From Acuticoccus kalidii (GTDB lineage Bacteria; Pseudomonadota; Alphaproteobacteria; Rhizobiales; Amorphaceae), in NCBI RefSeq assembly GCF_021556395.1, contig NZ_JAKGCS010000036.1:124001-188000 (forward strand): a DNA stretch of 64,000 bases, in the 5' to 3' direction. The translations under genes and the position numbers were made by a program. Positions 22,588-31,858 of the stretch are shown piece after piece. The stretch's first letter is position 1; each line of letters begins with the position of its first letter. The notes beneath the pieces are model-generated. The model was not told where the DNA came from, made no database searches, and saw only the letters and a list, made by a program, of their open reading frames with translations.

Positions 22588-23565
22588 TTATTCGATCGCC
22601 TGCAGGCGGTCGTAGGTCTCCTGATCCCAGGTCGCCATGTCGCCATTGTGGAGCTTCATCGTGGCCTCACGGAAGGGACCGCGATCGACCTCGTTGACGT
22701 TGACGCCCTGGTCACGGAACCACTGAACGAGGTCTTTTTCCTGCTGGATGATCTGCTCCGTGGCGCAGGCCGAGGTCTCGACCATGATGTCGCTCAGCGC
22801 CTGACGGTCTTCCTCGGACATCTGGTTCCAGGTCGGCCCGCCGATGATCGTCAGAAGCGCGTCGGTGATGTGGCCGGTGAGGTTGATGTCGGATTGCACC
22901 TCGTAGAACTTCTTCGCCTGGATCGTGGGAAGCGGGTTCTCCTGCGCGTCCACCGTGCCCTGCTGAAGCGCGAGATAGACCTCGGCGAAGGCGATCGGGG
23001 TCGGGTTGGCGCCGACCGCGCGCGGGAACATCATGTAGAGCGGGGCGTTCGGCACGCGGATCTTGAGGCCCTTCATGTCCTCGGGGCCGTTCAGCGGCTT
23101 GTTCGAGGTCGCATGGCGGTTGCCATAATAGGTCATCGCGACGATGTGGTTGCCGGTCGCGTCCATGTAGCCCTTCGACAGCTCGTCGAAGAGGTCGGAC
23201 TGGCGGAACTTGTCCCAGTGATCATAGTCGCGGAACATGTAGGGCGCGCCGCCGATGGCGATCGGGCCATAGGCGCGGCCGGCGAAGAGCTGGCCGGTAT
23301 AGATGATGTCGACGGTGCCGAGGCCGAGGCCTTCGTTGATGTCGACTTCCTTGCCGAGCGAGGAGGCGGGGAACACCTCGAGGCCGTAACGGCCTTCGGT
23401 GGCCTCCTGCACCTTCGGATCCGCCTCGACGGCGCAGGTGTGATACGGCTCGCTTGCCTCGTAGACGTGCGCGAATTTCAGCATCTTCGGAGCAGCCGAC
23501 GCGCTGAGCGGCGAAAGCGCCGTCGCAGCCGCGGCGGCGAACGCCACGAACGTGAGTGCCTTCAT
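22588..23565 (-). CDS. dctP: TRAP transporter solute-binding protein, DctP type
   Basis: Periplasmic receptor of 325 residues. A Sec signal peptide (about 1-25, ending SASA) is followed by the DctP fold with LKFAHVYEASEPYH, GLKIRVPNAPLYM, the family Arg in that motif, and ALQQGTVDAQENPL. Such proteins usually bind organic acids or sugar acids through that Arg; the ligand cannot be assigned. ATG 23565 is chosen because GGAGGA lies 8 nt upstream and the signal peptide then starts MKALTFVAF. It is the first gene of the dctPQM operon. Confidence 0.93.
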   Translation of the reverse strand: MKALTFVAFAAAAATALSPLSASAAPKMLKFAHVYEASEPYHTCAVEADPKVQEATEGRYGLEVFPASSLGKEVDINEGLGLGTVDIIYTGQLFAGRAYGPIAIGGAPYMFRDYDHWDKFRQSDLFDELSKGYMDATGNHIVAMTYYGNRHATSNKPLNGPEDMKGLKIRVPNAPLYMMFPRAVGANPTPIAFAEVYLALQQGTVDAQENPLPTIQAKKFYEVQSDINLTGHITDALLTIIGGPTWNQMSEEDRQALSDIMVETSACATEQIIQQEKDLVQWFRDQGVNVNEVDRGPFREATMKLHNGDMATWDQETYDRLQAIE

Positions 23566-24307
23566 GGTAACCAATCCTCCCAGGTAGGTTCTCGACACTT
23601 AAGGTCGATATTGGCGAGACCGTAGTGGATGCGCATTCCAGGCTCAAGCTCTCGCATTCGCTCGCCTGCACGCCGATTCGTCCGTTGTCTACACTGTTGT
23701 TGAAATTTGCGGCGCGAGAGCGGCTGAACTTTAGCGCGCAGGCGGCGTTCGGCACGCTGGGCGTGCAGTCGCATTGGATTAAAGCCGCGGGTCGTTTTGG
23801 GTGCAAAGCGCGTGGATCGCCAAGCGAACCCAAGCGAAAGCGACTGCAAGCCGATCGCGCTTCGAGCGCCGGTGTCGACGGGCGGATTTTCCGGTGGATG
23901 GCGCGGTCGCGAGACGGCCCTTTGGTCAGTGCTCGTCACCAGCACGCGGACGGGGCCGGTGCCTTCGGGCAAAGCCGCATTTCATCGGTGCGACAGCGCT
24001 TCGCGGGCCACGATGGCGAGGACCTCCCGGCGACCGGTCGAGGTCGACGGGGGCGCGCCGACGGGATTCGGCCCTGAGGCGCGGCGATCGTTCCATGCCC
24101 CGGCGCTTCGAGCCTGTTCTCGCGGTCCGCGCGGCGGCGGGGACGGGCGCGTCGCGCCGATCATGCCCGCAGCCCGGCGGATCGGCATGCGACAGGCGTC
24201 GGCCCGCCGGGCCGTTGCCGACGTGATCGCCGGAACGCGCAGGATGTTCGGGAGGCGGCGGCCTCGCGCCCGCCGGTTATGCGCCGGCGGTCACATCGTC
24301 GCGCGGT
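23566..24307. other. 742-nt stretch with no convincing gene
   Basis: This region lies between the dctP start and the clpS stop. The first 100 nt must hold the dctP promoter and the GGAGGA ribosome-binding site. Several open frames exist on both strands, but they are Arg/Pro/Ala-rich, have no recognisable domain and no good ribosome-binding site, as expected for GC-rich noncoding DNA. No RNA gene or clear repeat was seen. Confidence 0.6.
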
Positions 24308-24610
24308 CTATTCTTCCGGCTCGGTGGTGAATTGGAGCGGATGGCCGGCGTACTTGGCCATGTCGTTCGCCTCGTTCGCCTTCGTCTCGGCGATGTCCTT
24401 CGGGTAGACCGAGACGACACACGCGCCGCGCGTGTGTGCGACGTGCATGATCCGATAAGCCGTCTCGCCGCCGATGCGGAACACGCCCTTCAGCACCTGC
24501 ACCACGAACTCGCGCGGCGTATAGTCATCATTCAGCAGGATGACCTTGTGCAGCTTCGGCCGCTCGACCTTCGGTTTGACGGCCGGTCTCTTTTGAACCT
24601 CTGTCGACAT
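24308..24610 (-). CDS. clpS: ATP-dependent Clp protease adaptor ClpS, ClpS2-like
   Basis: A 100-residue N-end-rule adaptor that delivers substrates to ClpAP. The core motif LLNDDYTPREFVVQVL and the hydrophobic-pocket region are conserved. The N-terminal VERPKLHKVILLNDD and the C-terminal QFTTEPEE match the second ClpS paralogue (ClpS2) of Rhizobiales. No clpA is adjacent; instead the gene starts 13 nt after uvrB, so the two may be co-transcribed. Confidence 0.9.
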   Translation of the reverse strand: MSTEVQKRPAVKPKVERPKLHKVILLNDDYTPREFVVQVLKGVFRIGGETAYRIMHVAHTRGACVVSVYPKDIAETKANEANDMAKYAGHPLQFTTEPEE

Positions 24611-24623
24611 TTCGACGTCTCGC

Positions 24624-27600
24624 TCAGCTTCCCGGCCGGCCGGTCTTGCGCTTGCGGCGGCCGGAGCGTTTCACGTCCGCCGGATCCTCGTGGCTGCCGA
24701 TGCCGACCTTGTGGCGCACCACGAGCCCGGCGGCGTCTTCGTCTTTGCGCAGGGGTTTTTCGGTGCGCTTCACCGTCATCTCGTCCAGATTGTTCTTGCG
24801 CGCGCGCGTCGGCGGATCCTCCTCGCGGCGCACCCGGCCGCGATCGGTGCCGGGGCCCATGTTGTCGAGCGAGGGCTTCGTGGCGCGCGATTTCAGGTTT
24901 CCCGCCTTGCCATAGGAGCGCTCGCCGGCATAGCGGCCCGCGCTCGCCTCGATGTCGCTCTGGCGCGTCATCGGATCGTCGGAGATCGCGAGCTCGGTCT
25001 TCTGCAGGCGCTGGATCTCGTCGCGCATGCGGGCGGCCTCCTCGAACTCGAGGTTGGCGGCGGCCTCGCGCATCCGGCGTTCGAGATCCTCGAGCGTCAC
25101 CTTCATATTGTGACCGACTTCGGCGCCGCCCTCGGCCATGCCCTTGTCGACGCGGACATGGTCGCGTTCGTAGATCGAATCGAGAATGTCGCCGATCGAG
25201 CGCTTCACCGATTCGGGCGTGATGCCGTGCTCCTCATTGTAGGCGAGCTGCTTCTCGCGGCGCCGGTTGGTCTCGGCGATGGCGCGTTCCATCGAGCCCG
25301 TCATGTGGTCGGCATAGAGGATGACGCGGCCGTCGACATTGCGGGCGGCGCGGCCGATCGTCTGGACCAGCGAGGTCTCGGAGCGCAGAAAGCCCTCCTT
25401 GTCGGCGTCGAGGATCGCGACGAGGCCGCATTCGGGAATGTCGAGCCCCTCGCGCAGGAGGTTGATGCCGACGAGGACGTCGAACGTGCCGAGGCGCAGA
25501 TCGCGGATGATCTCGATGCGCTCGAGCGTGTCGATGTCGGAGTGCATATAGCGCACGCGCACGCCGTTATCGTGGAGATATTCGGTGAGGTCCTCCGCCA
25601 TGCGCTTGGTGAGCGTCGTGATCAGCGTGCGATAGCCCGCGTCGGCGACGGCGCGGATCTCGCCGAGCACGTCGTCGACCTGATGCTTGGCGGGACGGAT
25701 CTCGACCGGCGGGTCGATGAGACCCGTCGGGCGGATGACCTGCTCGACGAAGACGCCACCCGCCTCGTCCATCTCCCACCCGGCGGGAGTGGCGGAGACG
25801 GCGACGGTCTGCGGCCGCATGATGTCCCATTCCTCGAAGCGGAGCGGGCGGTTGTCCATGCAGGAGGGGAGGCGGAAGCCGTATTCGGCAAGGGTCGCCT
25901 TGCGCCGAAAGTCGCCGCGATACATCGCGCCGATCTGCGGCACGGTGACGTGACTTTCGTCGAGAAAGACGATCGCGTTGTCGGGCAGATATTCGAACAA
26001 AGTGGGCGGCGGCTCGCCGGGTTTGCGGCCGGTGAGATAGCGCGAATAGTTTTCGATGCCGGCGCAGGCGCCGGTCGCCTCCATCATCTCGAGGTCGAAG
26101 CGCGTGCGCTGCTCGAGGCGTTGGGCCTCGAGCAGGCGGCCCGCATTGTTGAGCTCGACGAGCCGGTGCTTCAGCTCCTCCTTGATGGATCGCATCGCTT
26201 GCTGAAGCGTCGGCCGCGGCGTCACATAGTGCGAGTTCGCATAGACCTTCACGAGCTCCATCTCTTCCGACTTGTGGCCGGTGAGGGGATCGAACTCGGT
26301 GATCGATTCCACTTCGTCACCGAACAGCGAGACGCGCCAGGCGCGGTCTTCATAGTGCGCCGGGAAGATTTCGACCGTATCTCCACGCACCCGGAACGTG
26401 CCGCGCACGAAGTTGACGTCGGATCGCTTGTATTGAAGGGCGACGAGATCGGCGAGAAGCTGGCGCTGATCGAGCTGCTCGCCGACCTGGATCGAGAACG
26501 TCATCGCCGTATAGGTCTCGACCGAGCCGATACCGTAGATGCACGAGACGGAGGCGACGATGATCACATCATCCCGTTCCAGGAGCGAGCGCGTCGCCGA
26601 GTGGCGCATCCGGTCGATCTGCTCGTTGATCGACGATTCCTTCTCGATATAGGTGTCCGTCCGCGGGACGTACGCCTCCGGCTGATAATAGTCGTAGTAG
26701 GAGACGAAATATTCGACGGCGTTGTTCGGGAAGAAGGACTTGAACTCGCCATAGAGTTGGGCGGCCAACGTCTTGTTGGGGGCGAGGATCAGCGCCGGGC
26801 GCTGCATCGTCTGAATGACTTGCGCCATCGTGTAGGTTTTGCCGGAGCCGGTGACGCCGAGCAGGACCTGCATGCGGTCGTCGTTGGCGAGGCCGGCGGT
26901 CAGCTCCTTGATCGCCTGGGGCTGGTCGCCGCGCGGCTCGTACTCGGAGACGAGCTCGATCGTGACGCCGCCTTCGCTCTTGTCGGGGCGGGGCGGGCGG
27001 TGGGGCTGCCATTCGCCGGCCCGGAATTCGGGGCGGCCTTCCTGGATGAGCTGTTCGAGGGCGGTGACGGTCGCCGTCGCGCCCGAGGTGGGCAGGGCCT
27101 CGGCGTCCTCGAGGGTGATGTCGAGCCCCGCGACGGGATTGAGGCCCGCCCCGGCCCGCTCTCGCGCCGATGCCTTGCCGCCCATCGAGGTGCCACGCGC
27201 GGTCCGTTCCGCACTCGCAGCCTTGCCGCGTTTCGCGGCGGATTTGCCGCCTGCCGTCTTGGTGCTGGCCGTCTTGCCGGCGGCCGTCGTGCCGTTGCCC
27301 GCGCTGCGGCTGGCCGATTTGCCGGAGGACGCTTTGCTGATGGCCGGCTTGCCGGCGGTCGCGGCGCCGGCTTTGCCGCTCGCCGCCTTGCCGGTGGGCG
27401 CTGTGCCGTTGGTCGCCGTTTCGACGGCCGCCTTGTCGGCGGGCGCGTTGCCGCTGGCCGTCGTGCCGACGGCCGCCTTATCGGCGGGCGTTGTGCCGTT
27501 GGTCACCGTGCCGACGGCCGCCTCATCGGCGTGCGCGTTGCCGCTGGCCGTCGTGCCGTTGGCGGCCTTATCGGAGGGCGCATTGCTGCTGGCCGTCGTG

Positions 27601-28265
27601 CCGGTGGGGTCTGTATCGTTGGCGGCTTCGCTGCTCGCCGACTTGTCGGCGGTCACCTGGGCGGGGGAGGCGAGGGTCTTCGTTGGCTTGCCGCGCGCCG
27701 CATTGCCGGCGGCGGTCGTGTCGCCGGCCGCTTCGTCGCTGGCCGATTGTCCGGCGGTCACCGTGCTCGCCGGTAAGGTGCCGTGCGCCGCCGAGCCACG
27801 AGCCGCCTTACCGGCCGCGGATTTGCCGCCGGGCGGTGTCGTGTTCGACTCGTCGGTGACTCGCGCCTTCGGTTTCGACGCGTTTCCAGTTTCGGCCCGG
27901 GCGTTGGCGCCACGGGCGGCGTTGCCCGATAGGGCGTCACCCGGCCCGCCCGAGCTTTCGGACATGGTGGACGACGGCGCTTCGAGGGCCGCGCCTCGGC
28001 CCGTCGCTGCGGTGTCGCCTTTGGCCTGTTTGCCGCCGGCGCGCTTGGTCACGCCGCCGGAACCTCGCGGCTTCGCAGCCGAGCGCGCGCGCTTCGCCGT
28101 GTTGGTCGGCGATGGCGCCCTGTCGTTCGGCGGTGACGCTGGACGGTCGTCGCCGCCGTCGTTCGCGATTTCGTCAGCCCAGGCCTCGATCGATCGGGGC
28201 GATTCGGCCTTGCGGTTCGGGCTCGAACCCTCGGCGAACCCGTCAGGATCTTCGTGGTCGGTCAT
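24624..28265 (-). CDS. uvrB: UvrABC excinuclease subunit B with giant N-terminal extension
   Basis: Nucleotide excision repair helicase that receives lesions from UvrA and recruits UvrC. The core begins near base 26968 ([19 protein letters not shown]). It contains Walker [12 protein letters not shown], the beta-hairpin region [20 protein letters not shown], helicase motifs DESHVTVPQ and IGRAARN, and a UvrC-binding UVR motif [13 protein letters not shown], plus a basic tail. About 430 residues precede the core. They are Ala/Thr/Gly/Ser/Lys-rich, low in hydrophobics, and include 15-residue tandem repeats. Total length is 1213, against about 670 for E. coli UvrB. The ATG at 28265 is chosen, with weak AGGA upstream; a TTG at 28310 is also in frame, and the frame stays open upstream through the heptamer array to 28541. 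Confidence 0.93.
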   Translation of the reverse strand: MTDHEDPDGFAEGSSPNRKAESPRSIEAWADEIANDGGDDRPASPPNDRAPSPTNTAKRARSAAKPRGSGGVTKRAGGKQAKGDTAATGRGAALEAPSSTMSESSGGPGDALSGNAARGANARAETGNASKPKARVTDESNTTPPGGKSAAGKAARGSAAHGTLPASTVTAGQSASDEAAGDTTAAGNAARGKPTKTLASPAQVTADKSASSEAANDTDPTGTTASSNAPSDKAANGTTASGNAHADEAAVGTVTNGTTPADKAAVGTTASGNAPADKAAVETATNGTAPTGKAASGKAGAATAGKPAISKASSGKSASRSAGNGTTAAGKTASTKTAGGKSAAKRGKAASAERTARGTSMGGKASARERAGAGLNPVAGLDITLEDAEALPTSGATATVTALEQLIQEGRPEFRAGEWQPHRPPRPDKSEGGVTIELVSEYEPRGDQPQAIKELTAGLANDDRMQVLLGVTGSGKTYTMAQVIQTMQRPALILAPNKTLAAQLYGEFKSFFPNNAVEYFVSYYDYYQPEAYVPRTDTYIEKESSINEQIDRMRHSATRSLLERDDVIIVASVSCIYGIGSVETYTAMTFSIQVGEQLDQRQLLADLVALQYKRSDVNFVRGTFRVRGDTVEIFPAHYEDRAWRVSLFGDEVESITEFDPLTGHKSEEMELVKVYANSHYVTPRPTLQQAMRSIKEELKHRLVELNNAGRLLEAQRLEQRTRFDLEMMEATGACAGIENYSRYLTGRKPGEPPPTLFEYLPDNAIVFLDESHVTVPQIGAMYRGDFRRKATLAEYGFRLPSCMDNRPLRFEEWDIMRPQTVAVSATPAGWEMDEAGGVFVEQVIRPTGLIDPPVEIRPAKHQVDDVLGEIRAVADAGYRTLITTLTKRMAEDLTEYLHDNGVRVRYMHSDIDTLERIEIIRDLRLGTFDVLVGINLLREGLDIPECGLVAILDADKEGFLRSETSLVQTIGRAARNVDGRVILYADHMTGSMERAIAETNRRREKQLAYNEEHGITPESVKRSIGDILDSIYERDHVRVDKGMAEGGAEVGHNMKVTLEDLERRMREAAANLEFEEAARMRDEIQRLQKTELAISDDPMTRQSDIEASAGRYAGERSYGKAGNLKSRATKPSLDNMGPGTDRGRVRREEDPPTRARKNNLDEMTVKRTEKPLRKDEDAAGLVVRHKVGIGSHEDPADVKRSGRRKRKTGRPGS
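27360..27629 (-). repeat. 45-bp tandem repeats inside the uvrB N-terminal extension
   Basis: Four consecutive 45-bp units occupy 27540-27584, 27495-27539, 27450-27494 and 27405-27449. They encode [45 protein letters not shown] and [15 protein letters not shown]. More degenerate partial units flank them (27360-27404, 27585-27629). The unit keeps the uvrB reading frame. This points to growth of the extension by unit duplication. Confidence 0.8.
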
Positions 28266-28339
28266 CGTCCTGATATGGCGCAGATGGCCGCGCTCTACAA
28301 CGTCTTCCAAGGCTTGAATCGGCGGCCGAATCCATTCGC

Positions 28340-28528
28340 CCTCGTGCCTCGTGCCTCGTGCCTCGTGCCTCGTGCCTCGTGCCTCGTGCCTCGTGCCTCG
28401 TGCCTCGTGCCTCGTGCCTCGTGCCTCGTGCCTCGTGCCTCGTGCCTCGTGCCTCGTGCCTCGTGCCTCGTGCCTCGTGCCTCGTGCCTCGTGCCTCGTG
28501 CCTCGTGCTTCGTGCTTCGTGCCTCGTG
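28340..28528. repeat. Heptanucleotide tandem array (CCTCGTG)27 upstream of uvrB
   Basis: Twenty-seven head-to-tail 7-bp units; copies 25 and 26 read CTTCGTG and all others are identical. The array starts 75 nt upstream of the uvrB ATG. On the uvrB strand each unit reads CACGAGG and so carries a Shine-Dalgarno-like GAGG every 7 nt. The unit has no stop in any of six frames, and because 7 is not a multiple of 3, every frame of a strand encodes the same cyclic heptapeptide (ARGTRHE on the uvrB strand, CLVPRAS on the other). Gain or loss of one unit shifts any reading frame crossing it. Confidence 0.97.
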
Positions 28529-28607
28529 CCTCTCCCTCGCCGCCGCTGGCCTCATCCTTCGGATCTCGCCCGCGTCACCATTCCAGCCGGGGCACCGGCG
28601 AAGGCCG

Positions 28608-29060
28608 TCAACAGCCGCGTCGGATGCGGCAGGCCTCGTTGCGGCGCGAGCCCGGCGCGAAATAGGCGGCGCAGACGGCGCGCTCGCGGGCGCAATACCG
28701 AGCTTCGCCGCGACGGGTGATCACGAAAGGCGGGGCGCGATTTCGGCATCGCCCGTCGGCCGCGCAGCGGCGCCACCAGGGGCGCGCTCTCAGTGGTGTG
28801 TCGCACGCAGGGCCGCGGCACGGCCGGGCGGCGCGACCGGGGCCGGCCCGCATATGGGGGCTCTCGGCCAGCAACGGGCGTTCGGCTGGGCGGACGCCGG
28901 GCGGCTTGCCCCAATTTTTGACGGCGACACTCGTCGGGATGAAGGGCGGTGAGCCGCGGGCGGACGCGCCGGCGTCGGCGGCCCGCGCGGGGATCGCGCC
29001 GAGAAGGAGCGCGGCCACCGAGAGGCATGACACCAGGCACGACAGAAGGCGGATCGACAT
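28608..29060 (-). CDS. Cys-rich secreted protein of unknown function
   Basis: A 150-residue protein that I do not recognise. It begins with a convincing Sec signal peptide (LLSCLVSCLSVAALLLGAIPARA). The mature part is Arg/Pro-rich and contains about eight cysteines, four of them in the last 35 residues. GGGAGGAG lies about 12 nt before the ATG. It is 80 nt upstream of the heptamer array and on the same strand as uvrB. The GC-rich setting means a chance frame cannot be excluded, but the signal peptide argues for a real gene. Confidence 0.5.
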   Translation of the reverse strand: MSIRLLSCLVSCLSVAALLLGAIPARAADAGASARGSPPFIPTSVAVKNWGKPPGVRPAERPLLAESPHMRAGPGRAARPCRGPACDTPLRARPWWRRCAADGRCRNRAPPFVITRRGEARYCARERAVCAAYFAPGSRRNEACRIRRGC

Positions 29061-29145
29061 TTGCGGTATGGGCTCCTCCCACCGAACGAGAGAAGTTCTA
29101 GCATGAGTTGCAATATGCGATCTAGGGGTGTATCGTGATTTTGTT

Positions 29146-29871
29146 CTAGAGACGGTCCAGCAACATGAAGAAAGCGAACAGCACGGGCTGATGCAGCAGA
29201 TAGATCAACAGGCTGTTGCGGCCGAGGGCCATCACGCCGTCCCAGAATGGGCCGGGATCGCCCGTCTGCGCCGTCTGGCGGAAGAGGCGGGCGAAGGCGA
29301 CGCCCACCAGCGTCGCCCCGAACCAGGGGAAGATCGGTTCATAGTCGAAGGTGAAGGGCGGCACCGTCGCGAGGCCGAGCGGGTAGGCCCAGGGCGCGTT
29401 AAACACGTCGCCCCGGACGAAATGGGGGAGGGCGAAGGTGGCGAGCGCGGCGAGGAGCGTCAGCGCGACCGGCGCACGCAGGAAGGGAAGGGCGAGAAGG
29501 CTGAAGGCCGCGATCGCGTGCAGGATCCCGAAATAGACCGGCGCCGGCATCGCGAATGCAGTTCCGAGCGTCACCAGAAGCGCCGCACCGGCGATCACGG
29601 CGAAGCGGCGCCAGAATGACCGCCACCGGATCCCGTCCGGATGCGAGATCACGAGGCTCACCCCGACGAGGAAGAGAAAAGAGCTTGCGATCGAGGCGGC
29701 GAAGGCGCGCCAGCCCGCCCCGGTCGTTACCGGCCAATCGACATAGCCGAAAAAGAGGAGATCGAACGAGGCGTGATAGGCGACCATCGCGATGATCGCG
29801 ACACCTCGGGCCGCGTCGAGCCAGAGGATGCGCGGGCGGCGCGCCCGCGCTGTGCGCCTCAGTATCGCCAC
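29146..29871 (-). CDS. DUF1624 (HGSNAT-like acetyltransferase domain) membrane protein
   Basis: A 241-residue protein with about seven hydrophobic segments. It opens ILWLDAARGVAIIAMVAYHASFDL, the R-G-(x)-H pattern of the heparan-alpha-glucosaminide N-acetyltransferase catalytic-domain family, and ends GRNSLLIYLLHQPVLFAF. Proteins of this group are thought to transfer acetyl groups across the membrane to a periplasmic sugar, but the bacterial substrate is unknown. The start overlaps the 3' end of the LysR gene by 13 nt. Confidence 0.85.
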   Translation of the reverse strand: MAILRRTARARRPRILWLDAARGVAIIAMVAYHASFDLLFFGYVDWPVTTGAGWRAFAASIASSFLFLVGVSLVISHPDGIRWRSFWRRFAVIAGAALLVTLGTAFAMPAPVYFGILHAIAAFSLLALPFLRAPVALTLLAALATFALPHFVRGDVFNAPWAYPLGLATVPPFTFDYEPIFPWFGATLVGVAFARLFRQTAQTGDPGPFWDGVMALGRNSLLIYLLHQPVLFAFFMLLDRL

Positions 29872-30749
29872 GCCTCCGCCTTCGCCAAGAGGAAGTCACG
29901 GAACGCCTGGACGCGCGCCGAATTGCGCAGCTCCTCCGCGTAGACGAAATAAAGCTCGTATGACGGTGCTTCGGCGCCGAGATCGAGCTGAACCAGCCGG
30001 TCCTCGTCCTCGATCACGAAGTCCGGCAAGACGCCGAGCCCGGCTCCGCCGGCCACCGCATAGCGGAGCGCGAGGATGTTGTTGATCCGCACCGATGCGT
30101 TGCGGGGATCGTCGCCCGGCCGCCCGGCCGTCTCGAGCCAGTTAAGCTCACGCAGATAAGACGGCGGGTTGGGGCCGAAGGCGCAGATCCTGTGCTGGGC
30201 GAGATCGTCGAGCGAGGTTGGCGTCCCGTATGTCTCGAGATAGCTCTTCGCGGCATAGACGTGGAAGTGCACCGTGAAGAGGCGCCGCTGGACGAGATCG
30301 GGCTGCACCGGCTGACGCCAGCGGATGGCGATATCGGCCTCACGCATCCCGATATCGAGCTCGTTGTCGTCGAAGATCAGGGAGAGCTGAACGTCGGGAT
30401 AGAGCTCGATAAAGTCGCCGATGCGGGCGCAGAGCCAGGATGAGCCGAGCGCGATCGTCGTCGTCACGCGCAGCACGCCGCGGGGGTGATCGCGCGAATC
30501 GAGGAGCGCGCCCTCCACCATCTGCAGCTCGCGCGCAATCTCGCTCGTCGTGCGGAAGAGCCGCTCGCCTTGCTCGGTCAGCAAGAGGCCGCGCGCATGG
30601 CGGTGGAACAGCGGAACGCCGATCTGCATCTCGAGCGCGTGAACTTGGCGGCTCACGGCCGACTGGCTGATATTGAGATCCTCACCCGCATGGGTGAAGG
30701 ACCCCTTCTGCGCAGCGGCGTGAAAAACCCTTAGCTTGTCCCAGTCCAT
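29859..30749 (-). CDS. LysR-family regulator, LsrB/VtlR-like
   Basis: A 296-residue LysR regulator with an N-terminal winged helix (about 1-60: FHAAAQKGSFTHAGEDLNISQSAVSRQVHALE) and a periplasmic-binding-like effector domain. Its sequence and its place directly after trxB match the Rhizobiales regulator called LsrB in Sinorhizobium and VtlR in Brucella. That regulator links redox state, envelope sugars and small RNAs. A Cys sits in the effector domain (HRICAFGPNPP). ATG 30749 gives the standard MDWDKLRVFH start. Confidence 0.87.
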   Translation of the reverse strand: MDWDKLRVFHAAAQKGSFTHAGEDLNISQSAVSRQVHALEMQIGVPLFHRHARGLLLTEQGERLFRTTSEIARELQMVEGALLDSRDHPRGVLRVTTTIALGSSWLCARIGDFIELYPDVQLSLIFDDNELDIGMREADIAIRWRQPVQPDLVQRRLFTVHFHVYAAKSYLETYGTPTSLDDLAQHRICAFGPNPPSYLRELNWLETAGRPGDDPRNASVRINNILALRYAVAGGAGLGVLPDFVIEDEDRLVQLDLGAEAPSYELYFVYAEELRNSARVQAFRDFLLAKAEAWRY

Positions 30750-30801
30750 GGGCGGCCTCCGTCGACCCATGGGCGACTGTGGAAGTGAATTGCCGTGATC
30801 A

Positions 30802-31779
30802 TTATGCTGCGATCGTCTCGGCGTCGTCTTTAGTGATCGGGTTTGCGGCGATATATCGCTCTGCTTCGAGCGCGGCCATGCACCCCATGCCGGCCGCCGT
30901 CACGGCCTGGCGATAGATCTCGTCGGTCACGTCACCGGCGGCGAACACGCCGGGAATGGTCGTCGCCGTCGAGTCGGGCTCGGTCCAGATATAGCCGGAC
31001 GGGCGCAGGCGAAGCTGGTCCTTCACGAGCTCGGTCGATGGCGCGTGGCCGATCGCGACGAAGATGCCGTCGACCGGGATCACCCGCTCCTCGTGGCTCA
31101 GCGTGTCGCGGATCCGCGCGCCGGTGACGCCGAGCGGCTGACCGCCGCCTTCGACGTCGGCGAGCTCGGCGTTCCAGATCACCTCGACCTTCGGATGGGC
31201 GAACAGCCGCTCCTGGAGGATCCGCTCGGCCCGCAGCTCGCCGCGGCGGTGGATCAGCGTCACCTTCGAGGCGTGGTTGGTGAGGTAGAGCGCCTCCTCG
31301 ACGGCCGTATTGCCGCCGCCGATCACGAGGACCTCCTTGCCGCGATAAAAGAAGCCGTCGCAGGTCGCGCAGGCGGAGACGCCGAAGCCCTTGAATTGCT
31401 CCTCGGACGGCAGCCCGAGCCATTTCGCCTGCGCCCCCGTCGCGATGACGACGGCATCGGCGAGATAGATCTTGCCGCTATCGCCGGTGAAGCGGAACGG
31501 CCGCTGCGACAGATCGGCCGCGGTCAGGTGATCGTACATCATCCGGGTGCCGACATGCTCGGCCTGGGCGCGCATCTGCTCCATCAGCCAGGGGCCCTGG
31601 ATGACGTCGGCGAAGCCCGGATAATTCTCGACATCGGTCGTGATGGTCATCTGCCCGCCGGGTTGAATGCCCGCGACCAGCACCGGCTCCAACATGGCGC
31701 GTGCGGCGTAGATCGCCGCCGTGTAGCCAGCCGGACCCGAGCCCACGATGAGGAGCTTGGTTCTGACGGTCTCGACCAT
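30802..31779 (-). CDS. trxB: Thioredoxin reductase
   Basis: NADPH- and FAD-dependent reductase of thioredoxin, 325 residues. FAD loop IVGSGPAGYTAAIYAARA, redox-active CATC (Cys137, Cys140) in ACATCDGFFYRG, and NADPH loop VIGGGNTAVEEALYL are all present. The frame is open upstream, but ATG 31779 has GAGGAGAG about 8 nt before it and starts at the usual residue. The lsrB-like gene follows after 52 nt and is probably co-transcribed. Confidence 0.95.
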   Translation of the reverse strand: MVETVRTKLLIVGSGPAGYTAAIYAARAMLEPVLVAGIQPGGQMTITTDVENYPGFADVIQGPWLMEQMRAQAEHVGTRMMYDHLTAADLSQRPFRFTGDSGKIYLADAVVIATGAQAKWLGLPSEEQFKGFGVSACATCDGFFYRGKEVLVIGGGNTAVEEALYLTNHASKVTLIHRRGELRAERILQERLFAHPKVEVIWNAELADVEGGGQPLGVTGARIRDTLSHEERVIPVDGIFVAIGHAPSTELVKDQLRLRPSGYIWTEPDSTATTIPGVFAAGDVTDEIYRQAVTAAGMGCMAALEAERYIAANPITKDDAETIAA

Positions 31780-31858
31780 GGTACGCGCTCTCCTCGTCTC
31801 AACGTCATTCTGTGCGCGGCGCCGATCCGATCGGTGGTCGGGCGCGCATTGATCGGCA

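Noticed and set aside
23797-24330. A 177-codon Arg-rich frame upstream of dctP
   Set aside because: It has no ribosome-binding site or domain, its composition matches random GC-rich DNA, and it overlaps the end of clpS.
24690-27776. A 1028-codon frame antisense to uvrB
   Set aside because: It has no recognisable domain, is rich in Arg, Asp and Gly, and is explained by the codon bias of the GC-rich gene on the other strand. The same applies to long antisense frames over sucB (2357-5356) and the TRAP genes (20514-22697).
28340-28528. CRISPR array
   Set aside because: Units are contiguous 7-mers without spacers, and no cas genes are present.
28254-28952. Frames encoding PRASCLV or ARGTRHE heptapeptide repeats as genes
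   Set aside because: The repeats have no stop in any frame, so long frames arise automatically. None has a domain outside the array. Only the frame relationship to uvrB is kept, as a hypothesis.
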